Below, piece by piece: positions 1 to 8,122 of a DNA stretch of 20,697 nt (the first letter of the stretch is position 1; every line of letters begins with the position of its first letter). The stretch is from a virus: positions 1 to 20,697 of IMG/VR virus record IMGVR_UViG_3300049845_000616. One strand, written 5' to 3'. The notes below the pieces were generated by a model. The model was not told the DNA's origin. It did not search any database and saw only the letters and a program-made list of their open reading frames with translations. The position numbers were made by a program, and so were the translations under genes.

Positions 1-2688
1 GAGGCAGTCACCTGCCGTGATGCGAACATCGCCACCGGACCCGTCGACTGTAGAGCTTCCAGCCGTCAGGACAATTCGTCCAGCGTTGTCGTCTTGCGTG
101 CTTCCAGCGGTGATGTTGACATGAGAGGCGTTGGTTGGATTCGTCAGGACGATTGAGCTCTGGCCGGCGTAATCTGCGTTGGTTCCGCTGTACAGCGCCA
201 CCTCGCCCATGTTCGTGCCATCCACACTTTCGTTCACATAGAACGACTGTGTGGACCGGTCATACCTCAAGTTCGGTGTGCTGGTGTTGGATCCAGTTCC
301 CCCTCCCATGACCAACAGCCCGCTTGGGGCACCAGATCCAACGAGCCTAACATCGTGCTCATGGAAGTCGGTTTGATCGGTGATCGTTGCCGACGTGACG
401 ATCGGCGTCGCGTTGTTGTAGTCGTAGAAGATCTCCAGGGTATGCGTGTGCACGTACCCAGGGCTGGCTGAATCTGCATTGGCGTTCGAAACAACGAACA
501 CCGATGGCTGCGAGGGATCACCAACTGGCACTGACTTGTTCGTACCCTGGATCAGCGTGTTCAGCTGTTCTACTGTGAGGCCGGCATAGTGCAGGTGTGT
601 GACACCAGGCACGCCGATCTGGAAGACCAGCACGTCACTTGATCCACCACCGCCGCCTGTGCTAGAGAGCGTGATCTGACCTGTTCCTGTGTTGAAGTTC
701 TTGATGATGCCAGAGCCTTCAACGATCGCGTTGTTCAACGCGGCCGCAAAGTCCGTGACCTGGGCTGCGGTGTGCGTGTGAGACAGCGCGGCCTTGCCAT
801 CCAGGGCCGTCTGCAGCCCGCTGACATCACCGATCACGTGCTCGTGCACCGAGGCCGCCTTGCCGTCAAGGGTCGTTTGAAGCCCAGTGACGTTTGCAAT
901 AGTATGCGCATGCGAGGTCAGAGCGTACTCGGTGTGAGTGTGCCCGACGTTCGATTTCCCATCAAGAACCGTCTGGAGACCAGTCACGTTCGCGATCGTG
1001 TGCGTGTGCGCCAGGGCGGCTTTGCCGTCCAGCGCCGTTTGCAGTCCGGTGACGTTTGCAATGATGTGCGTGTGAGACAGCGCGGCCTTGCCATCCAGGG
1101 CCGTCTGCAGCCCGCTGACATCAGCAATGACGTGCCCGTGAACCAATGCTGCGTACGGGTGGGTGTGGCTGACATCGGCTTTACCAGCCAGAGCTGTGAC
1201 CAAGGTCGATCCTGAGCCGACGTCTGTCTCACCAGCTCGGTTGACCGTCTGGAAGATCTCGTCAAAGGAGTTCAGGTGCGTCCTGAAGGCCTTGTTGTTC
1301 AGCGCGGTCTGAAGCCCGTCAACTTGCACGATGGAGTGCGTATGCCCAAGGAGTGAGTACTCAGTATGTGTGTGCCCAAGGAGTGAGTACTCTGGGTGAG
1401 CGTGTCCAACGTTTGATTTGCTATCCAACGCGGCCTGAAGACCGGTCACATTCGCGATCGTGTGCGTGTGCACCGTGTTCGCCTTCTGTGTCTGCAGGTT
1501 CAGGACTGAGGTGTCAAGCCCGCCAAGTCGAGTCTCATGCTGGTTCAGCATGATCACCTGCGCCGGCGACATCGCCCCCGGCAAGGTCGTGCTTGCATTC
1601 AGGATAGAAACCGTGATGACACGCTCGTTCAAGCCGTTGATGGTGTCAGTGCTCTGGATCGGGGTGATGCCAGAGACGATGAAATCGTTGGTGCCGGCCG
1701 ATTGGACGTACGGCGTCGTCTCGGCATCAATGCTGAAGATAATGGTCTGCGCGTTCTTGACGAAGCCCACACGGTACGCCATCAGGCCGGGTGGCTTCGT
1801 TGTTGTGAGCTGCCCACCACCAGTCGTGCAGTACAGTGGCTTACCAATATGGGCTGACCAGTCCCATAGATCGTACGAGATCTCGCCTGTGGTCACCAAC
1901 GTACCGACATCACCGGCCACCAGCCCAGAGGTCACGATGCCGACAGGGATTCGAGCTGGCATGAGGCTCGGATCGCTTGCAGCCAACCTGACAGTATCTG
2001 GTGACGAGAAGTACACCAGCGACATCGGCGGCAACGCCTCGCCAGCCTTGACTGGGATCACGTGATTCAGCGGGTACACCAAGACGCCGGACGTGTTCAC
2101 GGTCGTTCGCACATGGGACGGTTCTTCGCTGGTGACGAACTCGCCGTTGTACTTCTTGATTGGATTCAGGAGGGTGTCCTGCACCAGGTACCCAGCGATG
2201 CACGGCACGTTTCCTTGTGGGCCGAGCTGCGTGCCAAGAGCACGCGCTGTCACCGCGCTTGTGTTGCCGCTTGGCACCGTTCCCGCGAAGACCCGGATCA
2301 CCTCGATCCAAGCCGCGTGATCGGCACTCCAGACCTTCATCTTGAAGGCCCCGAGGTCGAACCAGTGCTGGTCATTAGACGGGTTGATTGGTGTTGAACC
2401 CGAGACTACGGGTTCAACTAACGTTCGACCGTAGGTGACGTTCCCGCTGAACTTGTCGATGTCCCAATACAACCAGTTCGTGACCCCAGCGGTGACAGAC
2501 CACGCTGGGTCAACGGTCTGGTCGAAGACCTGCAGGTAGTTCGAGGTTCCATGCGCAAAGGTGACGATCGTTGGGTTCGGTTCAACGATCAGGGCAACGG
2601 TGCCCGGTGTGGTAGACGCTTGGAGAAAGGTCGGCGTTCCACCGGCAGTCTGGAACGCCACAATGCCTTGGCGGAACGGCAAACGCAT
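1..2688 (-). CDS. Tail fibre protein with HxH repeats (3' end outside window)
   Basis: An open frame of 896 codons starts at the ATG at 2688 and runs off the left edge, so the C terminus is missing. The first ~400 residues are non-repetitive and Thr/Val/Gly-rich. From about residue 400 to 640 (roughly 1490-770) there are tandem ~20-residue units containing GLQTALDGK followed by an HTH, HAH, HGH or HEH triplet. About 15 HxH triplets are visible, a few of them after a Gly-rich linker near residue 680. The last visible part has VxITAG-type beta repeats. In T4 gp37 such HxH triplets bind iron along the trimeric fibre axis, so a trimeric, metal-bound shaft and a host-recognition role at the distal end are inferred. 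The start overlaps the upstream stop (TAATG). It probably shares the late promoter near 3100. The exact fibre type (long, short or side) cannot be decided without the C terminus. Confidence 0.85.
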   Translation of the reverse strand, partial: MRLPFRQGIVAFQTAGGTPTFLQASTTPGTVALIVEPNPTIVTFAHGTSNYLQVFDQTVDPAWSVTAGVTNWLYWDIDKFSGNVTYGRTLVEPVVSGSTPINPSNDQHWFDLGAFKMKVWSADHAAWIEVIRVFAGTVPSGNTSAVTARALGTQLGPQGNVPCIAGYLVQDTLLNPIKKYNGEFVTSEEPSHVRTTVNTSGVLVYPLNHVIPVKAGEALPPMSLVYFSSPDTVRLAASDPSLMPARIPVGIVTSGLVAGDVGTLVTTGEISYDLWDWSAHIGKPLYCTTGGGQLTTTKPPGLMAYRVGFVKNAQTIIFSIDAETTPYVQSAGTNDFIVSGITPIQSTDTINGLNERVITVSILNASTTLPGAMSPAQVIMLNQHETRLGGLDTSVLNLQTQKANTVHTHTIANVTGLQAALDSKSNVGHAHPEYSLLGHTHTEYSLLGHTHSIVQVDGLQTALNNKAFRTHLNSFDEIFQTVNRAGETDVGSGSTLVTALAGKADVSHTHPYAALVHGHVIADVSGLQTALDGKAALSHTHIIANVTGLQTALDGKAALAHTHTIANVTGLQTVLDGKSNVGHTHTEYALTSHAHTIANVTGLQTTLDGKAASVHEHVIGDVSGLQTALDGKAALSHTHTAAQVTDFAAALNNAIVEGSGIIKNFNTGTGQITLSSTGGGGGSSDVLVFQIGVPGVTHLHYAGLTVEQLNTLIQGTNKSVPVGDPSQPSVFVVSNANADSASPGYVHTHTLEIFYDYNNATPIVTSATITDQTDFHEHDVRLVGSGAPSGLLVMGGGTGSNTSTPNLRYDRSTQSFYVNESVDGTNMGEVALYSGTNADYAGQSSIVLTNPTNASHVNITAGSTQDDNAGRIVLTAGSSTVDGSGGDVRITAGDCL
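771..1123 (-). repeat. Tandem ~60-bp repeats in the fibre gene, including a 59-bp exact repeat
   Basis: The HxH units are repeated at DNA level with a period of about 60 bp. The 59 bases at 771-829 recur exactly at 1065-1123, 294 bp (98 codons) apart, so recombination between them would stay in frame. The surrounding units are diverged copies. This is seen directly in the sequence. A role in changing fibre length by recombination is inference. Confidence 0.85.
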
Positions 2689-3074
2689 TACTTGATCTCC
2701 TCGTCGGCTTCATCTTTCTTGGCGTCACGAATTGACTTTTCGTTGTACTGGTACTTGGCCGAGATGAACTTGCTGAAGCCTTCGATCGAGGCAACGTACG
2801 CCAGGTACACCAGGAACAGTTCCATGGAGATTGAACCCATGAGCGTGGTCTTGATGATGACCCATGTTGCCGTTGCACCACCAACTAGCTGGAGAACCTT
2901 GGTCAGCGACACCGTTCGGCCGTCTTTGGTCAGCATGTCCGCGAATTCCAGCTTCTTGGTCAGCTGGATGCGAATGAACAGTGTGATCAGGCCAACGATC
3001 AGAGAAAAGATCATCAACGAAATCAGGTTCACCTCATTGCCGAAGAAGGTCATGACGTAGGCGGATTGAGACAT
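2688..3074 (-). CDS. Three-segment membrane protein (holin candidate)
   Basis: This is a 128-residue protein. Hydrophobic stretches lie at about residues 14-36, 60-78 and 82-99, and the tail is highly charged and hydrophilic (KKDEADEEIK). It has no signal peptide. The start ATG has a good AGGAG seven bases upstream. A TCTAAATA late-type promoter lies 24 bases before the start, and the stop overlaps the tail fibre start, so both are probably made late. Its size, membrane segments, charged tail and late promoter fit a holin, and the endolysin at 7485-8063 lacks its own export signal and would need one. However, the endolysin is 4.5 kb away and I do not recognise the family, so holin is only a candidate. 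A virion or host-membrane protein is also possible. Confidence 0.75.
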   Translation of the reverse strand: MSQSAYVMTFFGNEVNLISLMIFSLIVGLITLFIRIQLTKKLEFADMLTKDGRTVSLTKVLQLVGGATATWVIIKTTLMGSISMELFLVYLAYVASIEGFSKFISAKYQYNEKSIRDAKKDEADEEIK

Positions 3075-3097
3075 GGTGCGCTCCTATATGGGTTCAG

Positions 3098-3105
3098 TAT
3101 TTAGA
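3098..3105 (-). promoter_or_regulatory. Late-type promoter, TCTAAATA
   Basis: On the minus strand TCTAAATA lies 24 bases upstream of the membrane-protein ATG. It differs from the T4 late promoter core TATAAATA only in its second base. The same core occurs before the endolysin (8085-8092) and gp32 (14216-14223). The position would give a leader of about 15-20 bases containing the AGGAG. Confidence 0.6.
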
Positions 3106-3120
3106 GACCGATCACCCGGA

Positions 3121-3154
3121 AGCAGTCGAGGGGCCAAATGGCCCCTCGACTGCT
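3121..3154. terminator. Perfect 15-bp hairpin after the glutaredoxin gene
   Basis: The arm AGCAGTCGAGGGGCC (3121-3135) is followed by the loop AAAT and its exact inverted complement (3140-3154). It lies 29 bases after the glutaredoxin stop and just before the late promoter, which is where a terminator of the nrd operon would be expected. On the minus strand no U-run follows. The short ATTTG tract is on the plus-strand side, so the direction of termination is uncertain. It could also act as an mRNA 3'-end stabiliser. Confidence 0.55.
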
Positions 3155-3183
3155 ATTTGTCACCTAATGCCTGTTCTCGGCGC

Positions 3184-3450
3184 TCACCTCATGCTGAGGT
3201 ACTCCTTCAGCTCGGTGTACCCGCCAAGGTGAGACGCAGAAGTTGCCGTCTCGACACATACCTGCGGCATGGTTTTGGCATGCGGGAAGCGGGCTAGCAG
3301 CTCATCCCTGGTGATGTACGTCTCACCGTCGACCTTTGGTTGGCCAACGTCCAGGTTGATGACCTTGTACTGGTATCCTTTGCTCTGAATGAGGCTCTTG
3401 GCCTGCTCGCAGAAAGTGCAGGCCGGCTTGCTGTACACCGTGAAGATCAT
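3184..3450 (-). CDS. Glutaredoxin / thioredoxin-like protein
   Basis: This 88-residue protein has the glutaredoxin fold signature. The redox CTFC (Cys11 and Cys14) follows the first beta strand. The TMP cis-proline motif is at 60-62 and a GGYTEL segment at 77-82, the usual place of glutathione binding. Enzymes of this type, such as T4 NrdC, re-reduce ribonucleotide reductase, and here the gene sits two genes downstream of nrdB in the same direction, which supports that job. The ATG overlaps the upstream stop (ATGA), so translation is probably coupled. The only Shine-Dalgarno-like AAGGAG lies rather far upstream. Confidence 0.9.
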   Translation of the reverse strand: MIFTVYSKPACTFCEQAKSLIQSKGYQYKVINLDVGQPKVDGETYITRDELLARFPHAKTMPQVCVETATSASHLGGYTELKEYLSMR

Positions 3451-3980
3451 AGGCTTTCAAACTCCTTGAGTGAATGTGCCTCGAGCAAGAACCTTGTGCT
3501 CTTGAACTTGACACGAACATGAACTCGACTGAGTTGTGGTGCCATTCCACCAGGCTCAGTTGAAAGATGGACTGAGACCTTTTCACCGTTCTCCATGTTC
3601 CTCAGCTCGCCTGAGGTCTGGGACGCGAAAGGCGCGTACGTAAGCTCCTCGAGCTCGAACGACAGCTCTTCTGGGTTGTTGAACCAGAACGCGTTCACTA
3701 CGGTATCGTTGCCGTCCATCAACGCGAGCTTCACGCTGTCTAAAGCGACCGCCGCATCTGAGATGATGGTACTTAGGACCCGACCATCAAGATCGTCTTC
3801 AAAGACGAAGATGACCTCATTCCAAGCGTTGAACGGCAGCCAGACGCAGCCATTCTTCTTGACACAGGCGGCCAGGCTGAACTTTGGCAGCTTGACCGAC
3901 ACCAGCTGCGAGTTCAGCAACGGTGTCTCAAAGAACCCAAGAAAGCGGTTCTTGAGCCGTGGATGCAGGATGCCTTGCAT
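3447..3980 (-). CDS. Unknown protein between nrdB and glutaredoxin
   Basis: This is a 177-residue soluble protein of a family I do not recognise. The N terminus (HPRLKNRFLGFF) and the alternating hydrophobic pattern suggest a beta-rich fold. There are no membrane segments, no signal peptide and no obvious catalytic motif. It is tightly set in the nucleotide operon: its ATG directly follows the nrdB stop with GGAG six bases upstream, and its end overlaps the glutaredoxin start. A helper role in ribonucleotide reduction is possible from position only. The KNRF-type start loosely recalls phage tail-tube-type proteins, but that resemblance is too weak to use. Confidence 0.8.
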   Translation of the reverse strand: MQGILHPRLKNRFLGFFETPLLNSQLVSVKLPKFSLAACVKKNGCVWLPFNAWNEVIFVFEDDLDGRVLSTIISDAAVALDSVKLALMDGNDTVVNAFWFNNPEELSFELEELTYAPFASQTSGELRNMENGEKVSVHLSTEPGGMAPQLSRVHVRVKFKSTRFLLEAHSLKEFESL

Positions 3981-5063
3981 TTAGATCTCCGGAAGTTCTT
4001 CGTACCGTACGTCGGTGGTCATCGCACCAATCAAGTACGACACCGACTCGTTCTCTTGGAGCGCGGTCTGGGTCTTGTTTGTGTTCAGATGCTTGTTCAT
4101 CCAGGGCAGAGGGGTGCTCTTGAGACCAGCATCGTACTTCACACCGATGAGCTTGAACTTCTCTTGCGCGGTCCAATCAACTTGATCAGCTAGGATGCGC
4201 TCATTCAAGCCAAGCACTGGACCCTTTTGCATCTGATACTTGGCCCAGGCCTTCTCTTCAGCGACGACACCCTCAAGCATGTCGACAACTTCTTTGCGGC
4301 ACTCAAAGGCGACCTCACGGAAGCGTGCATCGTCCTTGACGACGGCATTCAGCATCCAGGCCGTGGCGTCAGTGTGAAGCAGCTCGTCGGCCAAGATCAG
4401 CGAGATGATGTTCCCGTTTCCGATGAAGAGCTTGTTCTCGACCATGCCGAGCGACGTGCAGAACGACACCATGAACCGAATGGCTTCAAGACCGTATGAC
4501 GCCACCAGTGCCATGTACACCGCAGTGACCATTGCATGCTCTGACACTGGGGTGCCAAGCTCAACGTTGCAGTTGAAGTCATGCAGCCGTGTGTAGTACG
4601 CGTCGATGCCGCTTAGCATCTGTACGATCTCAGACGTGTCATGAATTTGATTGAACTGCTCACTCGGCATCTGATAGATGTTCCGAATGATGTGGCTATA
4701 CGACTCACTATGGATCTGCTCAAAGGCCGACCACCATAGCACCCAGGCCTCTGCTTCTGGCACCGAGCAGACCGGCGTGAAGATCTGCACTGGAGCACGA
4801 CCCTGAATGGAGTCTAGAGCGGTTTGGCGCAGCAGGTTAGAGGTGAAGATGAACCGAGTGGCCTCGTCCGCCTTGCTGTAGTCGATCTTGTCCTTAGTGA
4901 GGGTGATCTCGTCTGGAATCCAAAACTGTCCACGTTGGGTCTTGGTGAACTGCGCCAACTTTGGGTACGCGTAATCATCGTACCGCTGGATGCTCACAGG
5001 ACCAGCAGGATCAAGGAACATCTGGCGTTGGCCGTAGTTGGTTTGTTTTGCGAAGTCAGTCAT
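3981..5063 (-). CDS. nrdB: Ribonucleotide reductase class Ia, small subunit (R2)
   Basis: This 360-residue di-iron subunit generates the tyrosyl radical used by NrdA to reduce ribonucleoside diphosphates. All diagnostic residues are visible. The metal ligands are Asp84 (ALDSIQGR), Glu115 and His118 (FEQIHSESY), Glu193 (GLEAIRF), and Glu227 and His230 (DELLH). The radical Tyr122 is in HSESY. The numbering of the first ligands and the tyrosine matches E. coli NrdB exactly. Tyr343 near the C terminus (VSYLIG) corresponds to the radical-transfer Tyr356, and the acidic tail should dock on NrdA. The ATG lies ten bases past the nrdA stop with a GAGGAG-type binding site, so the two are co-transcribed. 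Confidence 0.97.
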   Translation of the reverse strand: MTDFAKQTNYGQRQMFLDPAGPVSIQRYDDYAYPKLAQFTKTQRGQFWIPDEITLTKDKIDYSKADEATRFIFTSNLLRQTALDSIQGRAPVQIFTPVCSVPEAEAWVLWWSAFEQIHSESYSHIIRNIYQMPSEQFNQIHDTSEIVQMLSGIDAYYTRLHDFNCNVELGTPVSEHAMVTAVYMALVASYGLEAIRFMVSFCTSLGMVENKLFIGNGNIISLILADELLHTDATAWMLNAVVKDDARFREVAFECRKEVVDMLEGVVAEEKAWAKYQMQKGPVLGLNERILADQVDWTAQEKFKLIGVKYDAGLKSTPLPWMNKHLNTNKTQTALQENESVSYLIGAMTTDVRYEELPEI

Positions 5064-5072
5064 TTCTTCTCC

Positions 5073-7409
5073 TCAGAGCACACAGCTCTCGCAGAATTCC
5101 TCAGCCTTGGCCGCTTCCGCGGCCTCCGCGAGCAGCATGTTGATGTCTTCCAAGCTCTTCATTGGCTCCTTCAGGGCCTCAAGTGCTGCTTGCTTCTCGA
5201 CCAGGGCGTAATAGAAGGACTTGACGCCCCAGCGATGCGCTAGCATGTGATTGCGTGCCACGACGTTCACGTCGATCTTGCCATCAGGGAAGTTCCGTGG
5301 GCTGTAGAACGTGTCGGCCGAGATGCCTTGATCGACGTATGCTTGTAGCACGGCCACGGTCTTGATGTAGTCAAGGCAGGGCGTGCGCCATAGGTGCTGG
5401 TAGTGCTTCTTGAGCTTCTTGTACTCTGGCGCAACCTGCACAAAATCACCAGCCTTGGAACGCTTCGTGACAATCAGCTCCTTGACCAGGTTGATGCCGT
5501 TCGTGCTGTTCAGCACGACACTTGACGACTCGACAGGGGCGATGGCCATCAACGTTGTGTTCCGCACACCGTAGATCTTCATCTTCTCACGCAGACCTTC
5601 CCAGTCAAGCTCGTCGCTTGGGGTGAAGTCCGTGAGCTCGTTGACGCCTGCAGCACGACGCTCCCAAGGAAAGACGCCGCGCCCGTACCACGTGTTGTCA
5701 GACTCGAGGCACTTGCCCTTCTCCTTGGCGAGATCAACGGACGCTTCTGTCAGGTAGAACGCCTGGTGCTCAATCCAGCGCTTGAGTTCGGCCAGCGCTT
5801 CAGGCTCTCCGTACTTGAGCTTCCGTTTCGCATGCCAGTACGCTAGGTTGGTGACACCGATACCAAGTGGTTCGAATTCTTTGTTGTGCAGCTCTGAGTG
5901 CACCGACAGGAAGTCTTGGTACTGCAGCAGGTTGTGCAGGCCACGATGAAGCAGCTTTGCGGGACGGCGCAGCTCTTCTGGGTGGCGCACGGCGCCGTAG
6001 TTCAGCGAGCCAAGGGTGCACAGCGCGATCCGGCCGTTTGGATCCTCGATGGACTCGAACGGCCGGGTGTGAAGCATGATCTCCGTGCAGAGATTGGTCT
6101 GGTAGATCGGGTGGATCTTGACATCATACGGCCCCTGATTGGCCACGTTGTCAATGTTCAGCAGGTAGATCCGCCCAGTCTCTGCACGCTCAGTGAGCAG
6201 CCAGTCACGAATGACAACCTCAGCTGGTTGCTGCTTGATGCGCAGGTCCTTGCGCTTCTCGTACTTGGTGTACAGCTCTTCGAACTTCGCGCTGTCCTTG
6301 TAGAACGCATCGTACAAGTCGGGCACTTGGTTTGGATCGAAGAACGTGATGATCCCCTTTTGCTTGAACCGACGCCAGAAGAACGCGCTCATCACGACGC
6401 AGTAATCCATCTGCCGAACACGTGTCTCTTCGGTGCCCTTGTTGTTCTTGAGCACGATGAAGTCATCGAACTGGTAGTGCCAGATCGGCAGGTTCACGGT
6501 TGCTGAGGCATTTCGGATGCCGCCTTGCGAGCAAGAGCGCAGGTCGCCGTACCACTTCTTGAGGAAGGGAATCAGCCCTGTGTGCATGACCTCACCGTCA
6601 CGAATCGATGCGCCAAGCGGCCGCATACGACCTATGTCCAGGCCAATGCCAGCACGCTTTGAGGCGTAGTCGGCCATGACCTGACCGGTGGCAAAGATGC
6701 TCTTCAGTGTGTCATCGGTCTTGAGCAGCACGCATGAACTGAACTGCTTGGTCTTGGTGCCGAGGCCCGCTAGCACGGGTGTGGCGAGCGTGAACATGCC
6801 ATCCGACGCCGCGGCATAGAAGTCCTTGACGTACTTCAGGCGGTCCTTTGGTTCAGCATGGAACATCGTTGCCGCTGCCACCATGTACCGAACCTGCGGC
6901 GTCTCCACCATGAGACCAGTGGCACGATTCCGAATCAGGTACTTCTCAACGAGCTGCTCAACCGCCGCATACGGTAGGAGCTCGTCCTTGTCGTGATCAA
7001 TGAACTTGTCGAGGTAGTTCCAGTCCTCTTCGGTGTACCATGTCAGCAGGTCGGGAGTGTACAGCTTGAGCTCGACGTTCCGCTTGATGATGTCGTACAG
7101 CTTGGGCGGCTTGTAGTCCCCGTACACGTCCTTGCGCAGCATGGTGATGCGCTGCTTGCCGGCCACGTACTGGTAGTTCACGTTCCCAATGTCTGGGTTG
7201 AGCTCCTCATCGATCAGGTTCACCATGCTCTTGAGCGCGATCTCATCGAGCTCCTTGGTGGTCATGCCATCATGGAAGTGCGCCTGAGCGGCGATCTCGA
7301 TCATCGATGGGGACACGTCAGCAACACCTTCACAGACCTTGGCGATCTGAGCCTGCCACTTTGACAGGTCAAATGGTTCTTTCTTTCCATTACGCTTGAT
7401 GACATGCAT
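5073..7409 (-). CDS. nrdA: Ribonucleotide reductase class Ia, large subunit (R1)
   Basis: This is a 778-residue catalytic subunit that makes deoxynucleotides for phage replication. It has an N-terminal ATP-cone (VIKRNGKKEPFDL onward, residues 3-90). Redox Cys226 lies in QFSSC. Asn439, Cys441 and Glu443 are in NLCTE, and partner Cys464 is in ALCTL. The radical-path tyrosine pair is 733-734, and a C-terminal Cys773/Cys776 pair shuttles electrons. Numbering is within two or three residues of E. coli NrdA. The frame is open to 7460, but I place the start at the ATG at 7409: it has AAGG at the right spacing, and the protein then begins like other NrdA proteins. A GNRA hairpin and a promoter-like element lie directly upstream. 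Confidence 0.96.
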   Translation of the reverse strand: MHVIKRNGKKEPFDLSKWQAQIAKVCEGVADVSPSMIEIAAQAHFHDGMTTKELDEIALKSMVNLIDEELNPDIGNVNYQYVAGKQRITMLRKDVYGDYKPPKLYDIIKRNVELKLYTPDLLTWYTEEDWNYLDKFIDHDKDELLPYAAVEQLVEKYLIRNRATGLMVETPQVRYMVAAATMFHAEPKDRLKYVKDFYAAASDGMFTLATPVLAGLGTKTKQFSSCVLLKTDDTLKSIFATGQVMADYASKRAGIGLDIGRMRPLGASIRDGEVMHTGLIPFLKKWYGDLRSCSQGGIRNASATVNLPIWHYQFDDFIVLKNNKGTEETRVRQMDYCVVMSAFFWRRFKQKGIITFFDPNQVPDLYDAFYKDSAKFEELYTKYEKRKDLRIKQQPAEVVIRDWLLTERAETGRIYLLNIDNVANQGPYDVKIHPIYQTNLCTEIMLHTRPFESIEDPNGRIALCTLGSLNYGAVRHPEELRRPAKLLHRGLHNLLQYQDFLSVHSELHNKEFEPLGIGVTNLAYWHAKRKLKYGEPEALAELKRWIEHQAFYLTEASVDLAKEKGKCLESDNTWYGRGVFPWERRAAGVNELTDFTPSDELDWEGLREKMKIYGVRNTTLMAIAPVESSSVVLNSTNGINLVKELIVTKRSKAGDFVQVAPEYKKLKKHYQHLWRTPCLDYIKTVAVLQAYVDQGISADTFYSPRNFPDGKIDVNVVARNHMLAHRWGVKSFYYALVEKQAALEALKEPMKSLEDINMLLAEAAEAAKAEEFCESCVL

Positions 7410-7425
7410 AGCTTTACCTTTTCCT

Positions 7426-7441
7426 TGAGAATATTGTAACC
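7426..7441 (-). promoter_or_regulatory. Promoter-like element before nrdA, shared with gp32
   Basis: On the minus strand this reads GGTTACAATATTCTCA, identical in 15 of 16 bases to 14241-14256 upstream of gp32. It contains TACAAT (7433-7438), a good -10 hexamer. TTGCAC (7455-7460) lies 16 bases upstream as a weak -35. It ends 16 bases before the nrdA ATG. The shared element suggests common early or middle expression of the DNA-metabolism genes. The promoter call is inference. Confidence 0.5.
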
Positions 7442-7442
7442 G

Positions 7443-7462
7443 GGCTGCACTTTCGTGCAACC
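7443..7462 (-). promoter_or_regulatory. 8-bp hairpin with GAAA tetraloop upstream of nrdA
   Basis: The minus-strand RNA can fold as GGUUGCAC-GAAA-GUGCAGCC, eight pairs including one G-U, capped by a GNRA tetraloop. It sits between the endolysin stop (7485) and the nrdA start. No U-run follows, so it is not a classical intrinsic terminator. It overlaps the candidate -35 of the nrdA promoter. It may be a 3' end for read-through endolysin mRNA or a stabilising or processing site. Confidence 0.55.
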
Positions 7463-7484
7463 TAATCGGTGGTAGATTTGAAGC

Positions 7485-8063
7485 TTAAGCTAAGTGCGTG
7501 ACGTTGAACTTGTCAAACGCCTGCGCCAGCTTGATGTCGTACCGATTGAGGTGGTACGATGGGCCGTTGTAGTGCCGCGCGAAGTCGGCCCAACGGTGCT
7601 CCTTGAGCTCATCGGCGAGCCCGGAGTTGATGATGTACTCGGTGAACGCGGCAAGCTGCTCGTTCTCACCCTTGCACATGGCGTTCACAAAGGTCTGCAC
7701 GGTCTTGAAGCCGCAACGAGCATGGTTAAAGCCCATGATCTGGAACATGCCCCAAGACGCTGATTGCATGGCGGCATTGCGATCAAGCGCGATCGCCTCG
7801 GCGAGACGAGCTTTCTCTTCGCGCCACGTGCGGCCGTAGAACTTCTTGGTCCACTTTGGATAACACAGCGTTGGGTGCGAGGTGGCGAACTTACCGTTCG
7901 TCAGCTTGTAGAACCAATGACCTTCGAACAAGGTCTTTGGGAAGCCCTCTGGATCAAAGCCACCACCACGGGACTCAACCGCGGCAACGGCCATGATTGC
8001 TTCAACGTCGCAGCCGATCTTGGCGGCGTCATCCAGAAAGTCTTCTCTCTTCAAGCTGCTCAT
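7485..8063 (-). CDS. Endolysin, N-acetylmuramidase family
   Basis: This 192-residue single-domain protein resembles the phage N-acetylmuramidase family (Pfam PF11860), which cuts the glycan backbone of peptidoglycan at lysis. Signature segments are AVESRGGGFDPEG (residues 28-40, with Glu30 the likely catalytic acid), TLFEGHWFYKL (44-54) and SASWGMFQIMGFNH (101-114). There is no signal peptide, SAR anchor or separate wall-binding domain, so release should depend on a holin. It has its own late-type promoter (CATAAATA, 8085-8092) and a strong GGAG six bases before the ATG, consistent with late lysis expression. Confidence 0.9.
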   Translation of the reverse strand: MSSLKREDFLDDAAKIGCDVEAIMAVAAVESRGGGFDPEGFPKTLFEGHWFYKLTNGKFATSHPTLCYPKWTKKFYGRTWREEKARLAEAIALDRNAAMQSASWGMFQIMGFNHARCGFKTVQTFVNAMCKGENEQLAAFTEYIINSGLADELKEHRWADFARHYNGPSYHLNRYDIKLAQAFDKFNVTHLA

Positions 8064-8084
8064 GTCATTCTCCGTTTGATGGAG

Positions 8085-8092
8085 TATTTATG
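8085..8092 (-). promoter_or_regulatory. Late-type promoter, CATAAATA, for the endolysin
   Basis: On the minus strand CATAAATA matches the T4 late consensus TATAAATA in seven of eight bases and lies 22 bases before the endolysin ATG. The bases just downstream (CTCC) and the spacing resemble the copy before the membrane protein at 3098-3105. Confidence 0.65.
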
Positions 8093-8095
8093 AGG

Positions 8096-8122
8096 CTCGG
8101 CCGATCGGCCCGTTCAGCCGAG
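8096..8122. terminator. Palindromic hairpin after the 8114 gene
   Basis: GGCCGATCGGCC at 8099-8110 is a perfect 12-base palindrome. CTCGGC (8096-8101) also pairs with GCCGAG (8117-8122), giving two alternative folds. The element spans the stop of the upstream gene (8114-8116) and lies immediately before the late promoter of the endolysin. No U-run is present. A transcript-end or insulating role is inferred from position. Confidence 0.35.

Noticed and set aside
772-1215. Plus-strand frame with repeated RQRGLAIQGRLQ units
   Set aside because: The repeats are the antisense reading of the HxH repeats in the tail fibre gene, so the apparent protein repeats are a by-product.
771-1500. CRISPR-like spaced repeats
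   Set aside because: The repeats are in-frame protein-coding units with diverged copies and no unique spacers of constant size.
5898-6506. Plus-strand open frame of 202 codons
   Set aside because: It is antisense to nrdA catalytic regions and has no domain or start signal.
5073-7460. Longer nrdA starting at 7460
   Set aside because: The added 17 residues would be encoded by the promoter/hairpin region and lack a ribosome binding site. The 7409 start gives the usual NrdA N terminus.
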